Shown here: positions 24,979 through 32,145 of the stretch, piece by piece
How the letters are laid out: every line of letters begins with the position of its first letter
Numbering within the stretch: the first letter of the stretch is position 1
DNA from: Niastella sp.
Lineage (GTDB): Bacteria; Bacteroidota; Bacteroidia; Chitinophagales; Chitinophagaceae
DNA: 64,000 bases
Assembly (NCBI GenBank): GCA_017744515.1
Contig: JAGIBF010000042.1
Coordinates: 1-64,000, forward strand
Reading direction: 5' to 3'
Position numbers and translations under genes: made by a program
Notes under the pieces: generated by a model
The model's input: the letters and a program-made list of their open reading frames with translations, nothing else
Told to the model about the DNA's origin: nothing
Databases searched by the model: none

Positions 24979-25289
24979 AGGTAGGTCATTTAAAGGGTTT
25001 TTAAGGTTTAAAGGCTACGGATCAGACACAAGAAAAACGCCGGGGGCGTTATTTTCTTATATCCGGACGACCAACTTGTAAAAGTTCGTATTCAGCAATT
25101 TAAGGAATTCCGGCCCGGAATCCAAATAAATTAATTATAAATTGCTGGTTGTCAATAGCTTTAAAGTTTTTCGGGTTATATATGACTTTCCCTACCTTTA
25201 ACGGGTGTTGTAACAAAAAAATTTTGGGGGTTACATTATTTTTCTATTATTGCGCATTGGTATTACAAAAAGATCAATACAAGGAGTAG
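24979..25289. other. Divergent spacer between rpoD and the START-like gene
   Basis: No gene is seen. It is AT-rich and contains a dyad around GGAATTCCGGCCCGGAATCC (25105-25124) and, at its right end, a good promoter for the START-like gene. I could not place the rpoD promoter with confidence. Confidence 0.6.
25222..25252 (+). promoter_or_regulatory. Promoter of the START-like gene
   Basis: TTTTG at 25222-25226, an 18-nt spacer and TATTATTG at 25245-25252 (one mismatch from TAnnTTTG). The leader to the ATG is about 35 nt. Confidence 0.55.
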
Positions 25290-25670
25290 ATGAGTAAGAA
25301 ACAACAATTTACGTTAGAGTATCCGTTAAGATGTTCTCCTTCCATTTTATATGAGTTCCTTAGTACAGCCGCCGGTTTGCAGGAATGGTTTGCTGATAAA
25401 GTGGATGAGCGGGATAACGTTTTCAGTTTTTCCTGGAACGGGACTACAGATAAGGCTGAAGTGACAGAAAGCGAGACTGACAAATTCATACGTTTTCATT
25501 GGTTACATGCGCCCACAGAGGAGTATTTTGAGTTTAGCATCGAGAAGTCAGAAGTGACCAATCAGACTATACTTGTAATCAAGGATTTTGCAGAAAAAGG
25601 AGAAGTCAAGGATCAAAGCCAACTGTGGGGTTATCAGGTTAAGGACCTGTTTCACCGCCTGGGCAACTAA
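25290..25670 (+). CDS. START-like (SRPBCC superfamily) domain protein
   Basis: A 126-residue single-domain protein. YPLRCSPSILYEFLSTAAGL and EWFADKV fit the helix-grip fold of the Bacteroidota START-like family, related to AHSA1/polyketide-cyclase proteins. Such folds bind hydrophobic ligands in a central cavity. The family is strongly conserved in Bacteroidota but its ligand is unknown. GVKDQSQLWGYQVKDLFHRLG-type C-terminal helix is present. Its TAA stop overlaps the stop of the convergent neighbour by 3 nt. Confidence 0.82.
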   Translation: MSKKQQFTLEYPLRCSPSILYEFLSTAAGLQEWFADKVDERDNVFSFSWNGTTDKAEVTESETDKFIRFHWLHAPTEEYFEFSIEKSEVTNQTILVIKDFAEKGEVKDQSQLWGYQVKDLFHRLGN

Positions 25671-26278
25671 TGTCCCAGCGCCTGTAGTAATACCTGGAAG
25701 TGCAGTAATATTTTCCCGCATACCAGGTCCCATTGATGAAGTGGAATCTTAGCAGACAACTTACAGAAATCATTACGTGATAGCATGGTTGCTATCACGG
25801 CTTCGTCCAATTGATCTAACGGAGTATAATAGTCCTCCATGAAGTGATGCCGCCATTCGTCATCAGCTATGCAGATATAGCATTCATGTTGTTTCAACAG
25901 CGGCATATTATCCATTAGCACAGCCTGGTATTGTTGTTTGTATTTTCCTTTCAGGTGAAGGGTAATACTGAAGAAATGTCCCCACCAGAACATGGTACGG
26001 ATGGCCCAGGTGTCTTCTTTGCCGAATACACGGGGAAAATCGAGCATTACCCAGGGTAATCCCTCATATTTTTCTCCTTTGGATATTTTGGGTGAAATGT
26101 CAGCAACGGCAACCGGTAAGGGCTGCTTCGCGTCATGAAGCAACTGCTGCATGGACGGTGTTAATTCGCTGAATAATAGCACTACTTTTTCTATGATATT
26201 ATTCTTTGTTAAAAGCCAATCAGCATTCTGCACCAGGGTTGATTCCTCTGCTGAAAGCTGTATTTTTGCCGCGTCCAT
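25667..26278 (-). CDS. Conserved hypothetical protein
   Basis: A protein of 203 residues from the chosen start MDAAKIQLSAEES. A longer reading frame (36 more codons) runs into a quasi-repetitive tract and is rejected; a TATTTTTA box lies 4 nt before the chosen ATG. I do not recognise a domain. It is globular and rich in Trp, His and Leu, with notable segments MFWWGHFFSITLHLKGKY and DDEWRHHFMEDYYTPL; the clustered His, Asp and Glu could bind metal. No signal peptide. Convergent with the START-like gene. Confidence 0.6.
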   Translation of the reverse strand: MDAAKIQLSAEESTLVQNADWLLTKNNIIEKVVLLFSELTPSMQQLLHDAKQPLPVAVADISPKISKGEKYEGLPWVMLDFPRVFGKEDTWAIRTMFWWGHFFSITLHLKGKYKQQYQAVLMDNMPLLKQHECYICIADDEWRHHFMEDYYTPLDQLDEAVIATMLSRNDFCKLSAKIPLHQWDLVCGKILLHFQVLLQALGH

Positions 26279-26282
26279 GGAA

Positions 26283-26290
26283 TAAAAATA
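26283..26290 (-). promoter_or_regulatory. -7-like element touching the start of the conserved hypothetical gene
   Basis: Minus-strand TATTTTTA (TAnnTTTG with one mismatch), then TTCC and ATG at 26278. Same geometry as rlmN, trmD and the S4 gene. Confidence 0.4.
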
Positions 26291-26400
26291 CAGTTTCGGG
26301 TTTAGAGTGCCGGGTTTCGGGTTCTTTATATTAATTTTTTGCTGACAAACTACAGGCTCCAACACGAAACGCAAAACACGGAACACGAAACGATAAGATT

Positions 26401-27891
26401 GTGATCAAAAAACTGGATATACTGGTTCTAAAGGCATTTATCGGCCCTTTTATTGCCACTTTTTTTCTCACGCTGTTTGTATTGATATTACAGTTTTTCT
26501 GGCTGTGGATCGACGATTTCGTGGGCAAGGGCATCGATGCGTTCACCATCCTGCGTCTCATCATGTACCTGAGCGCCACGCTGGTGCCTCTGGCATTGCC
26601 ACTCGCTGTATTACTCTCCTCGATCATGACTTTCGGCAACCTGGGCGAGACTTTCGAACTGGTAGCTATTAAATCGGCCGGTATCGGCCTGCTGCGCTTT
26701 ATGCGTGGGCTGCTGGTGGCCACTATCCTGCTGGCCTGCCTGGCTTTCTACTTCAACAATAACGTGATCCCCGTGGCCAACCTGCGGATGAAAACGTTGC
26801 AATATGACCTTGTAAACAAGAAGCCTGCCTTCGACCTGAAGGAGGGTCAGTTTTATACAACGATCCCCGGCTTTTCGATCAAGGTGGCCAAAAAGGAGAA
26901 TGATTCTATCCTGCATGACATCATCATTTATGAAAGCAGCCAGAGTGCGCAGGATAATATGATCGCCGCCAAGCGGGGAATCATGCGTATGGCATCTGAT
27001 AAGCGTTCTCTTGAATTTATACTACAGGATGGATGGCGCTACGAGGAGGAGGGTGACCGGGTGGGTATCAATACCCGGTTTTACCGGTTGGGTTTTAAGG
27101 AGTATAAAAAGGTAATGGACTTAAGCTCGCTAACACTGAATCTTACTTCTGACAGTGTGTATAAAGACCGGGCAGAGATGTTGAGCATTTTCCAGCTGAA
27201 CAAATCCATCGATTCATTGAGACGGACGCTTGCTCAATACGAGGAACGACACAAAATGGAATTGAGGGCCTACCTGCCCTTTATCGCGTATCTCGATAGT
27301 GGCTGGACCAAGGTAACTGTGCCGCCGCTGAAGAAGGATACTACTTTCAGGAAGTTATTGCCCGATAGTGCCCGCTCCAGTGTACTGGATCAAACTATCT
27401 CGTATGCCAATTCGATCAAATCGACGCTCGAGGGTGCTACCGGTGAATATAAGAACCGACGCAAGGAGTTGCGTACGCATATTATGACCTGGCACGAGAA
27501 GTTTACCATGTCGATTGCCGTGCTGGTATTGTTCCTGATCGGCGCTCCTTTGGGTTCTATTGTACGGAAGGGTGGCATCGGTACCCCGCTTATATTTGCG
27601 GTGATCTTTTTTGTGATCTTCTTCCTGCTGAACAATTTCGGGAAGAAATTTGTGAGTGAAGAAATATTAACGCCTTTTGCGGGTGCGTGGCTGGCCACGA
27701 TCGTACTGCTGCCCATCGGCTTTTTCCTGATCTATAAAGCGCTTCACGATTCTCAATTGTTCAATAAGGAGTTTTACTTCCGCATCATCCGGAAATTTCG
27801 CCGTGGTAAGAAGTTAAAGGGGAAGACGGTGGAAATCGATAAGGAGACGCCTGTATTAGAAGAAGAACCAGAAAAGGTGCAACCTGAATAG
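26401..27891 (+). CDS. LptF/LptG-family permease (YjgP/YjgQ)
   Basis: A 496-residue inner-membrane subunit of the lipopolysaccharide exporter LptB2FG. Three N-terminal helices (about residues 12-38, 55-78, 100-122) are followed by a periplasmic beta-jellyroll (about 125-350) and three C-terminal helices (about 372-392, 398-416, 428-450). Conserved start LDILVLKAFIGPF and coupling-helix region GNLGETFELVAIKSAGIG are present. Whether it is LptF or LptG is not clear from sequence alone. The start codon is GTG. The C-terminus is a charged cytoplasmic tail. No other lpt gene is adjacent. Confidence 0.9.
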   Translation: MIKKLDILVLKAFIGPFIATFFLTLFVLILQFFWLWIDDFVGKGIDAFTILRLIMYLSATLVPLALPLAVLLSSIMTFGNLGETFELVAIKSAGIGLLRFMRGLLVATILLACLAFYFNNNVIPVANLRMKTLQYDLVNKKPAFDLKEGQFYTTIPGFSIKVAKKENDSILHDIIIYESSQSAQDNMIAAKRGIMRMASDKRSLEFILQDGWRYEEEGDRVGINTRFYRLGFKEYKKVMDLSSLTLNLTSDSVYKDRAEMLSIFQLNKSIDSLRRTLAQYEERHKMELRAYLPFIAYLDSGWTKVTVPPLKKDTTFRKLLPDSARSSVLDQTISYANSIKSTLEGATGEYKNRRKELRTHIMTWHEKFTMSIAVLVLFLIGAPLGSIVRKGGIGTPLIFAVIFFVIFFLLNNFGKKFVSEEILTPFAGAWLATIVLLPIGFFLIYKALHDSQLFNKEFYFRIIRKFRRGKKLKGKTVEIDKETPVLEEEPEKVQPE

Positions 27892-27896
27892 AAGGT

Positions 27897-27960
27897 ATTA
27901 GCTTTTAGGGATTAACTGTTGGCGCTTTTGCTTCGGTTAAGCTAATAGCTAAAAGCTAAT
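27897..27960. terminator. Inverted repeat between convergent genes, possible terminator
   Basis: Perfect 12-bp arms ATTAGCTTTTAG at 27897-27908 and CTAAAAGCTAAT at 27949-27960 enclose 40 nt. The words recur in a direct form at 36357-36385 after another gene. Confidence 0.5.
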
Positions 27961-27962
27961 GT

Positions 27963-28670
27963 CTAACTGCTAACTCCCCCTTGATATGATTGTTCGGGAT
28001 ATCCTTTGGAAGGCACTTTCAATATATCCTGGTCTATCTGTTTTCTGCTGACCGCAGTGGCTGTATAGGTAATTTTTCCTTTTTTATATTCGTAGGTGTA
28101 TTTCAGCACAAGGCCGGGAATGCAGGCAAAGGCTGGCTCTACAGTAGCCAACTCAGGTCGCTGAATGCTGCGTGTGTAAAAGGCTGTTATAGTTCTTCCA
28201 TCGGCCAGCGTAATGACTGCTTTGCTGCAACGATAGCCTGCAATGACTACCGTATCATCTACCAGGCGACATCCTGCCTGATCGTATTTAGCATTGTATT
28301 GCTTCCATTGATTTGCGGAGAGATAAACTTTATGTTTGTTTTTTCCCGATTCTTTGACGATAACGGCCGTGCGTTCTGTATTGCCGGGTGGCAGGATGAA
28401 GATGCTCTGCATACGCATGAGACTCACCAACCGCAACCGTACTAATCCATTGCTGACAAATAATGTTTTGGTGCCGCCATTGTAGGCTTCACCTATACCT
28501 ATGCTTTTTTTCCTTGCCTTCGCCAACTCCATGGAATAGGTAACCGTGAGGTCTTCTTCCTTTTTATTGTCGACTACGGGTTTGGGGGACTGGGCAGTTT
28601 TAGGTGCTTGTTTGAATGACCAACTGCTCAGCACAAACACTACTATGCAAACAAACCGAAATGTTGACAT
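27963..28670 (-). CDS. Secreted protein, GLPGLI/DUF4412-like
   Basis: A 235-residue exported protein with signal peptide MSTFRFVCIVVFVLSSWSF. The body has beta-strand pattern with a pair of cysteines in GCRLVDDTVVIAGYRCSKA and a motif FACIPGLVLKYTYEYKKG, similar in layout to the GLPGLI and DUF4412 families of Bacteroidota envelope proteins of unknown role. It lies 23 nt after the anti-sigma-like gene on the same strand and may be the third gene of the sigma operon, perhaps a periplasmic partner of that signalling pathway. Confidence 0.6.
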   Translation of the reverse strand: MSTFRFVCIVVFVLSSWSFKQAPKTAQSPKPVVDNKKEEDLTVTYSMELAKARKKSIGIGEAYNGGTKTLFVSNGLVRLRLVSLMRMQSIFILPPGNTERTAVIVKESGKNKHKVYLSANQWKQYNAKYDQAGCRLVDDTVVIAGYRCSKAVITLADGRTITAFYTRSIQRPELATVEPAFACIPGLVLKYTYEYKKGKITYTATAVSRKQIDQDILKVPSKGYPEQSYQGGVSS

Positions 28671-28693
28671 GATATATGATCGATGATATATTG

Positions 28694-29605
28694 TTATTTA
28701 AAAATGAACTCCGCCATGTCTATTGGGTCCAAAGGATTATTGGTTTGTTTAAAGTCAAAACGGGCTTCGTCGGCACTTTTCCATTGTTCCAGCTTTTCTC
28801 TTTCTTTTCTTGCTCTGCGGGTAGGTGTTCCGCGCTTGCGCTGCTGATACATTTTCCTCAGGCTACTCAGCATGTTTTCCGAGATCGTGAAATAACTGTA
28901 TTGATCGAGTCTTACCAGCAATTCACTTTCTGCGTCATCTTCTTCAGCGAGGAAGGAGGGCAATGCTTCATATTGATAGCCGGCAAAGGTGACGATGAAG
29001 TCATTTTCTACCAGCTGCAGTCCGCTGCCTTCGGCGGTGAACTTATTGTTTTTAAAGAAATTCTCGGCTTTGGCGTTATCATAAATTTTATACCTGGCCG
29101 AATCCGGCAGGGTAGCCACAGCCAATTGTTGAGCGGTATCAACAACAGGCCTGGGTCCATCTTTGGTTTGCCAGGCCAGTTCGGGCGGTGGCTGAACGGA
29201 TATCTGTCCTCTGAAGTAATAGATCGCCAGCCCTGCTATTATCAGCACCAATATGGCTGCGATAGCTCTGAAGGGGGTAAAGAGCCTGCGCAGGGTGGCC
29301 GGCGCCTGTTTTTTATCTACGTCCTGCAAGATGCGGTCAAAAGCGCCAGCTGGCGGCTCAATGCTTATATCCCGCAGGTTGGTGAATAGGACCGACTCTT
29401 CCACGGCATGCGTGATGGTGGCCGGCATAAAGGCAGGGGGCTGTATTTCCAGCTCCTGGAGTGCCTGAAAGGCGCCCAGCCATTGACTGTCCTGTTCCAG
29501 GACAGTCTCGGCCTGTAACCTACCTATCAGGTCATGGAATGCCCCTGGCGGAGGTTGTACCTCATATTGCCGTAACCGGTCGAATATGTCAGTTCTGTTC
29601 GCCAT
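28694..29605 (-). CDS. Candidate anti-sigma factor, single-pass membrane protein
   Basis: A 303-residue protein with one TM helix (AIAAILVLIIAGLAIYYF, about residues 113-130). The N-terminal cytoplasmic part has three spaced copies of a motif: YEVQPPPGAFHDLIGRL, LEIQPPAFMPATI and ISIEPPAGAFDRILQDV. The periplasmic part has no domain I recognise and ends in a basic segment (RKRGTPTRRARKEREK) and FDFKQTNNPL. Its gene overlaps the upstream ECF sigma gene by 17 nt, the usual arrangement of sigma and anti-sigma. The ZAS zinc motif (HxxxCxxC) is absent, so binding would be through the repeated PP-AF motifs, by inference. Confidence 0.6.
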   Translation of the reverse strand: MANRTDIFDRLRQYEVQPPPGAFHDLIGRLQAETVLEQDSQWLGAFQALQELEIQPPAFMPATITHAVEESVLFTNLRDISIEPPAGAFDRILQDVDKKQAPATLRRLFTPFRAIAAILVLIIAGLAIYYFRGQISVQPPPELAWQTKDGPRPVVDTAQQLAVATLPDSARYKIYDNAKAENFFKNNKFTAEGSGLQLVENDFIVTFAGYQYEALPSFLAEEDDAESELLVRLDQYSYFTISENMLSSLRKMYQQRKRGTPTRRARKEREKLEQWKSADEARFDFKQTNNPLDPIDMAEFIFK

Positions 29606-30146
29606 GGGTTTCCTTGAATAGTTTTTGGAGGTAGGCTCTTGCCCTGAACAGTTGTGACCGGCTTCCTTCTTCGGAAATACCGAGCATCTCTCCTATCTCT
29701 TTATGGTTGTATCCTTCTACGAGGTACAGGTTAATGACCGTACGGTAGCCATCGGGCATCGTACTGATCATTTTCATCAAGTCGCTATTCGTCAGTTTAT
29801 CGTAACCGTTCAATCCATCTGCGGCCACCTCTACGTCGTCGGTGATCGCTGCGAAAACCGTCTTCTTCTTTTTGATGTAGTCGATACAGGTGCTCACAAA
29901 AATCCTCCTGGCCCATCCTTCGAAAGAGCCATCGCCCCTGAAGCCGGAAAGGTGCCTGTATAGTTTTACAAATCCCTCCTGGAAGCAGTCATTAGCATCA
30001 TTGGAATTGCCCGCATAGCGAAGGCACAAGCTGTACATTTTGCCTGCTATGTGATCATAGAGTTGCTGAAAGGCCTTATTGTCACCATTAGCGGCCTTCT
30101 GGGTCAAGACCTCAAAAAGAGGAGGGGCGTTGCGTAGAGGTTCCAT
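29589..30146 (-). CDS. ECF-type RNA polymerase sigma factor
   Basis: A protein of 185 residues from MEPLRNAPPLF; an in-frame start 23 codons upstream exists but adds an unconserved tail. Region 2 reads LYDHIAGKMYSLCLRYAGNS, ANDCFQEGFVKLYRHL and WARRIFVSTCIDYIKKKK. Region 4 reads TMPDGYRTVINLYLVEGYN followed by HKEIGEMLGISEEGSRSQLF. It is a two-domain ECF factor that would drive envelope-stress or uptake genes in response to its partner. The partner is probably the TM protein that overlaps its 3' end. Confidence 0.9.
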   Translation of the reverse strand: MEPLRNAPPLFEVLTQKAANGDNKAFQQLYDHIAGKMYSLCLRYAGNSNDANDCFQEGFVKLYRHLSGFRGDGSFEGWARRIFVSTCIDYIKKKKTVFAAITDDVEVAADGLNGYDKLTNSDLMKMISTMPDGYRTVINLYLVEGYNHKEIGEMLGISEEGSRSQLFRARAYLQKLFKETHGEQN

Positions 30147-30685
30147 CGAACAAATATCAGATTTTTCCTTATAACGCCCCGCCACCTCTCCCATATTAAC
30201 ATGGCTATAGGCCATCTAAAGCGGTAGTAGCCAACTGCCACGGGCAACGAAAAAAAATCTTGATTTTTTTCAAATGGCGCGAAACGTTTGGAAACAACAG
30301 CCGGTCTAAGAATAGGACACGCAACTATGACAGGCTTACCGCTTGTTGATCAAACCCTTGCACTTTAAAGTGCTTACCTCCTTTTCCTTTAAATACAGTT
30401 TGTGTTTACTGGTGCGAGTGCTGTTTGCATCCGGGCACGTTTGGCATTGCTATGACGGATGCAAACACAAGGGGACATCGTTATTGAGTTTAAAATATTA
30501 CTGCATCAGCAGTGATTAGTAGCAAAATATTTTCAGGTGGTGGTTTTTCAATTTCAGTCGGTTTAGTTCACTCAGAGTAAAACAGATGCCGGCCGGCAGG
30601 AGGAGTGGTTTTTTCCTGCCTCCGGCATTACTTACTCGCCCTTATCGATCCTTACCTATAATCCGTACTCTTGTTTTCTGTACTT

Positions 30686-30703
30686 ACTACATGATAATGT
30701 AGT
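30686..30703. promoter_or_regulatory. Palindromic operator upstream of the NarL-type regulator
   Basis: ACTACATGATAATGTAGT, a dyad with 7-bp arms ACTACAT/ATGTAGT. It ends 22 nt before the candidate -7 box at 30726. A twin lies 3' of the gene. Confidence 0.7.
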
Positions 30704-30725
30704 GGACGTTTTGTTTTTCTTGCCC

Positions 30726-30733
30726 TACATTTA
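30726..30733 (+). promoter_or_regulatory. -7-like element of the NarL-type regulator
   Basis: TACATTTA, one mismatch from TAnnTTTG, 8 nt before the ATG at 30742. Confidence 0.45.
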
Positions 30734-30741
30734 TCATACGA

Positions 30742-31377
30742 ATGGCGGTGAAGATCCTACTATACGACGACAACGAGGCTTTGCGGCAAAGTATGGAAAC
30801 TTTGCTGGGGGAAGAGCCTGATCTCGAATTCATAGCTGGTATCCCCAATGCAGAGACGGTGGAAACGGACGTGCGCGAGCTGAAGCCGGATGTGGTGTTG
30901 ATGGACATCGACATGCCCGGCGTAAACGGTGTGGAGGCTGTACGTCGTATCCGAAGGATCGCTCCCCAGCTGCCCATCATCATGCTTACTGTATTCGATG
31001 ATAATGAAAATATCTTCCGGGCCATCTGCGCAGGCGCCAGTGGCTATATCTTAAAACGCTACGCTTCTATCGAAATTCCTTCTGCTATCCGCAATGTACT
31101 CACGGGCGGTGCGCCCATGACGGGCACGGTAGCACGCAAAGTGCTGCAGATGATCCCTCCGGCCAACAATAGCGACCAGGAGAAAACGGACCTCTCCCAA
31201 AAAGAGATCAGCATACTTCAATTGCTCGTGCAGGGTTTCAGTTATAAAATGATCGCTGCCCAGCTTAAGATCAGCCACGACACGGTTCGCTTCTACATCA
31301 AGAAGATATACGACAAGCTGCACGTGCACTCAGCTACAGAAGCTGTTTCCAAAGCTATTAAAGACGGATTGGTTTAG
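30742..31377 (+). CDS. NarL/FixJ-type response regulator (orphan)
   Basis: A 211-residue protein with a receiver domain (DD at 9-10, phospho-acceptor Asp55 in VLMDIDMPG, Lys in YILKRYA replacing the usual KP pair) and a LuxR-type helix-turn-helix (LSQKEISILQLLVQGFSYK, MIAAQLKISHDTVRFYIKKI). No histidine kinase gene is adjacent, so its phosphodonor lies elsewhere. The same 18-bp palindrome occurs just upstream of this gene and between it and the next gene, consistent with autoregulation plus control of the secreted-protein genes downstream. Confidence 0.92.
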   Translation: MAVKILLYDDNEALRQSMETLLGEEPDLEFIAGIPNAETVETDVRELKPDVVLMDIDMPGVNGVEAVRRIRRIAPQLPIIMLTVFDDNENIFRAICAGASGYILKRYASIEIPSAIRNVLTGGAPMTGTVARKVLQMIPPANNSDQEKTDLSQKEISILQLLVQGFSYKMIAAQLKISHDTVRFYIKKIYDKLHVHSATEAVSKAIKDGLV

Positions 31378-31383
31378 TATTTC

Positions 31384-31401
31384 ACTACATGAAGATGTAG
31401 T
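31384..31401. promoter_or_regulatory. Palindromic operator upstream of the secreted-protein genes
   Basis: ACTACATGAAGATGTAGT, identical to the upstream site except in the central 4 bp. It ends 21 nt before a TAGTTTTG -7 box. Confidence 0.7.
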
Positions 31402-31422
31402 AAAACGGGGTTGAAGCGTAAG

Positions 31423-31430
31423 TAGTTTTG
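31423..31430 (+). promoter_or_regulatory. -7 element of the secreted-protein gene at 31451
   Basis: TAGTTTTG is an exact TAnnTTTG match 20 nt before the ATG; no -33 TTTG is seen, as expected of an activator-dependent promoter. Confidence 0.5.
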
Positions 31431-31450
31431 GGTTCAAACAGTAACCACGT

Positions 31451-32095
31451 ATGAAACAACTATTCACTTCACTTCTCCTGCTTGTTGTGCTGAACAGCAC
31501 CGCACAGAATGTTGGCGTTGGCACCGCCACTCCTATTTGCAAATTGGATGTATTTAGTTCCGATGTTTTTGTATCGCGCTTTAACGGTCCCAGCGGCATG
31601 TACATTGCTTTTACCGAGAACAACGTTTACCGGGGCTACGTTGGCTCCTATTCGGGCGCTGCTGAAGATATGGACTTCGGCACCGGGACCGGCAATACTA
31701 CTGGTAAAGTACACCTGACGCTACAGGGTGTGCCTAAGTTAACTGTGGAAGCCACAGGCGCTGTCAATATCCAGGATGAATTGACCCGTTCTTCCAAGAC
31801 AGGTTCTTCCAATCTGCTGCCTATCTGTTATGGCAACGTGAACGCAGCAGGGTTTGTGCAAACCGGCAGCGGCAACTTTACCGTGAGCCGTTTTACAACG
31901 GGTTTCTACCAGATCACCATTACTGATGAGAATTATCACTTTCAGCAGTATGTAACTGTTGTTACGGCCATTGGCAGTACTGTTCCTGTCATTGCTACTA
32001 CCGGCAGTGGCGGCGGTTTGCTACAGGTGTACTTGTATAATCTCGCTGGCGCATCAGTGGATGGCAACTTTCATTTTGTAGTGTATAAACAGTGA
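31451..32095 (+). CDS. Secreted tail-fibre/adhesin-like protein
   Basis: A 214-residue protein with signal peptide MKQLFTSLLLLVVLNSTAQ followed by NVGVGTATPICKLDVFSSDV. The NVGIGTxxPxxKLDV start is a common N-terminus of Bacteroidota surface proteins that resemble phage tail fibres. The rest is Gly-, Thr- and Ser-rich beta structure (GKVHLTLQGVPKLTVEATGAV) without a recognisable enzyme domain and without a T9SS C-terminal domain. It probably sits on or outside the cell. Preceded by the twin palindrome and a -7 box; the next gene starts 50 nt downstream. Confidence 0.65.
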   Translation: MKQLFTSLLLLVVLNSTAQNVGVGTATPICKLDVFSSDVFVSRFNGPSGMYIAFTENNVYRGYVGSYSGAAEDMDFGTGTGNTTGKVHLTLQGVPKLTVEATGAVNIQDELTRSSKTGSSNLLPICYGNVNAAGFVQTGSGNFTVSRFTTGFYQITITDENYHFQQYVTVVTAIGSTVPVIATTGSGGGLLQVYLYNLAGASVDGNFHFVVYKQ

Positions 32096-32145
32096 GTTGT
32101 GAGTAGAAGCGACTCACTTATTTCGCAATACTTCCAAACTATTTT

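Larger units (their letters stand above)
30147..30741. other. Hairpin-rich spacer between ECF sigma and NarL-type regulator genes
   Basis: No convincing gene in about 595 bp. It holds several inverted repeats: AAAAAAATC/GATTTTTTT at 30251-30270; the 14-bp palindrome GCACTTTAAAGTGC at 30360-30373; perfect 12-bp arms TGTTTGCATCCG and CGGATGCAAACA at 30422-30467 with a 22-nt loop; a nested AAAATATT/AATATTTT plus ACTGC-ATCA-GCAGT hairpin at 30492-30543; and a 13-bp bulged stem at 30586-30628. Promoters for both divergent genes must lie here; a structured RNA is possible. Confidence 0.6.
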
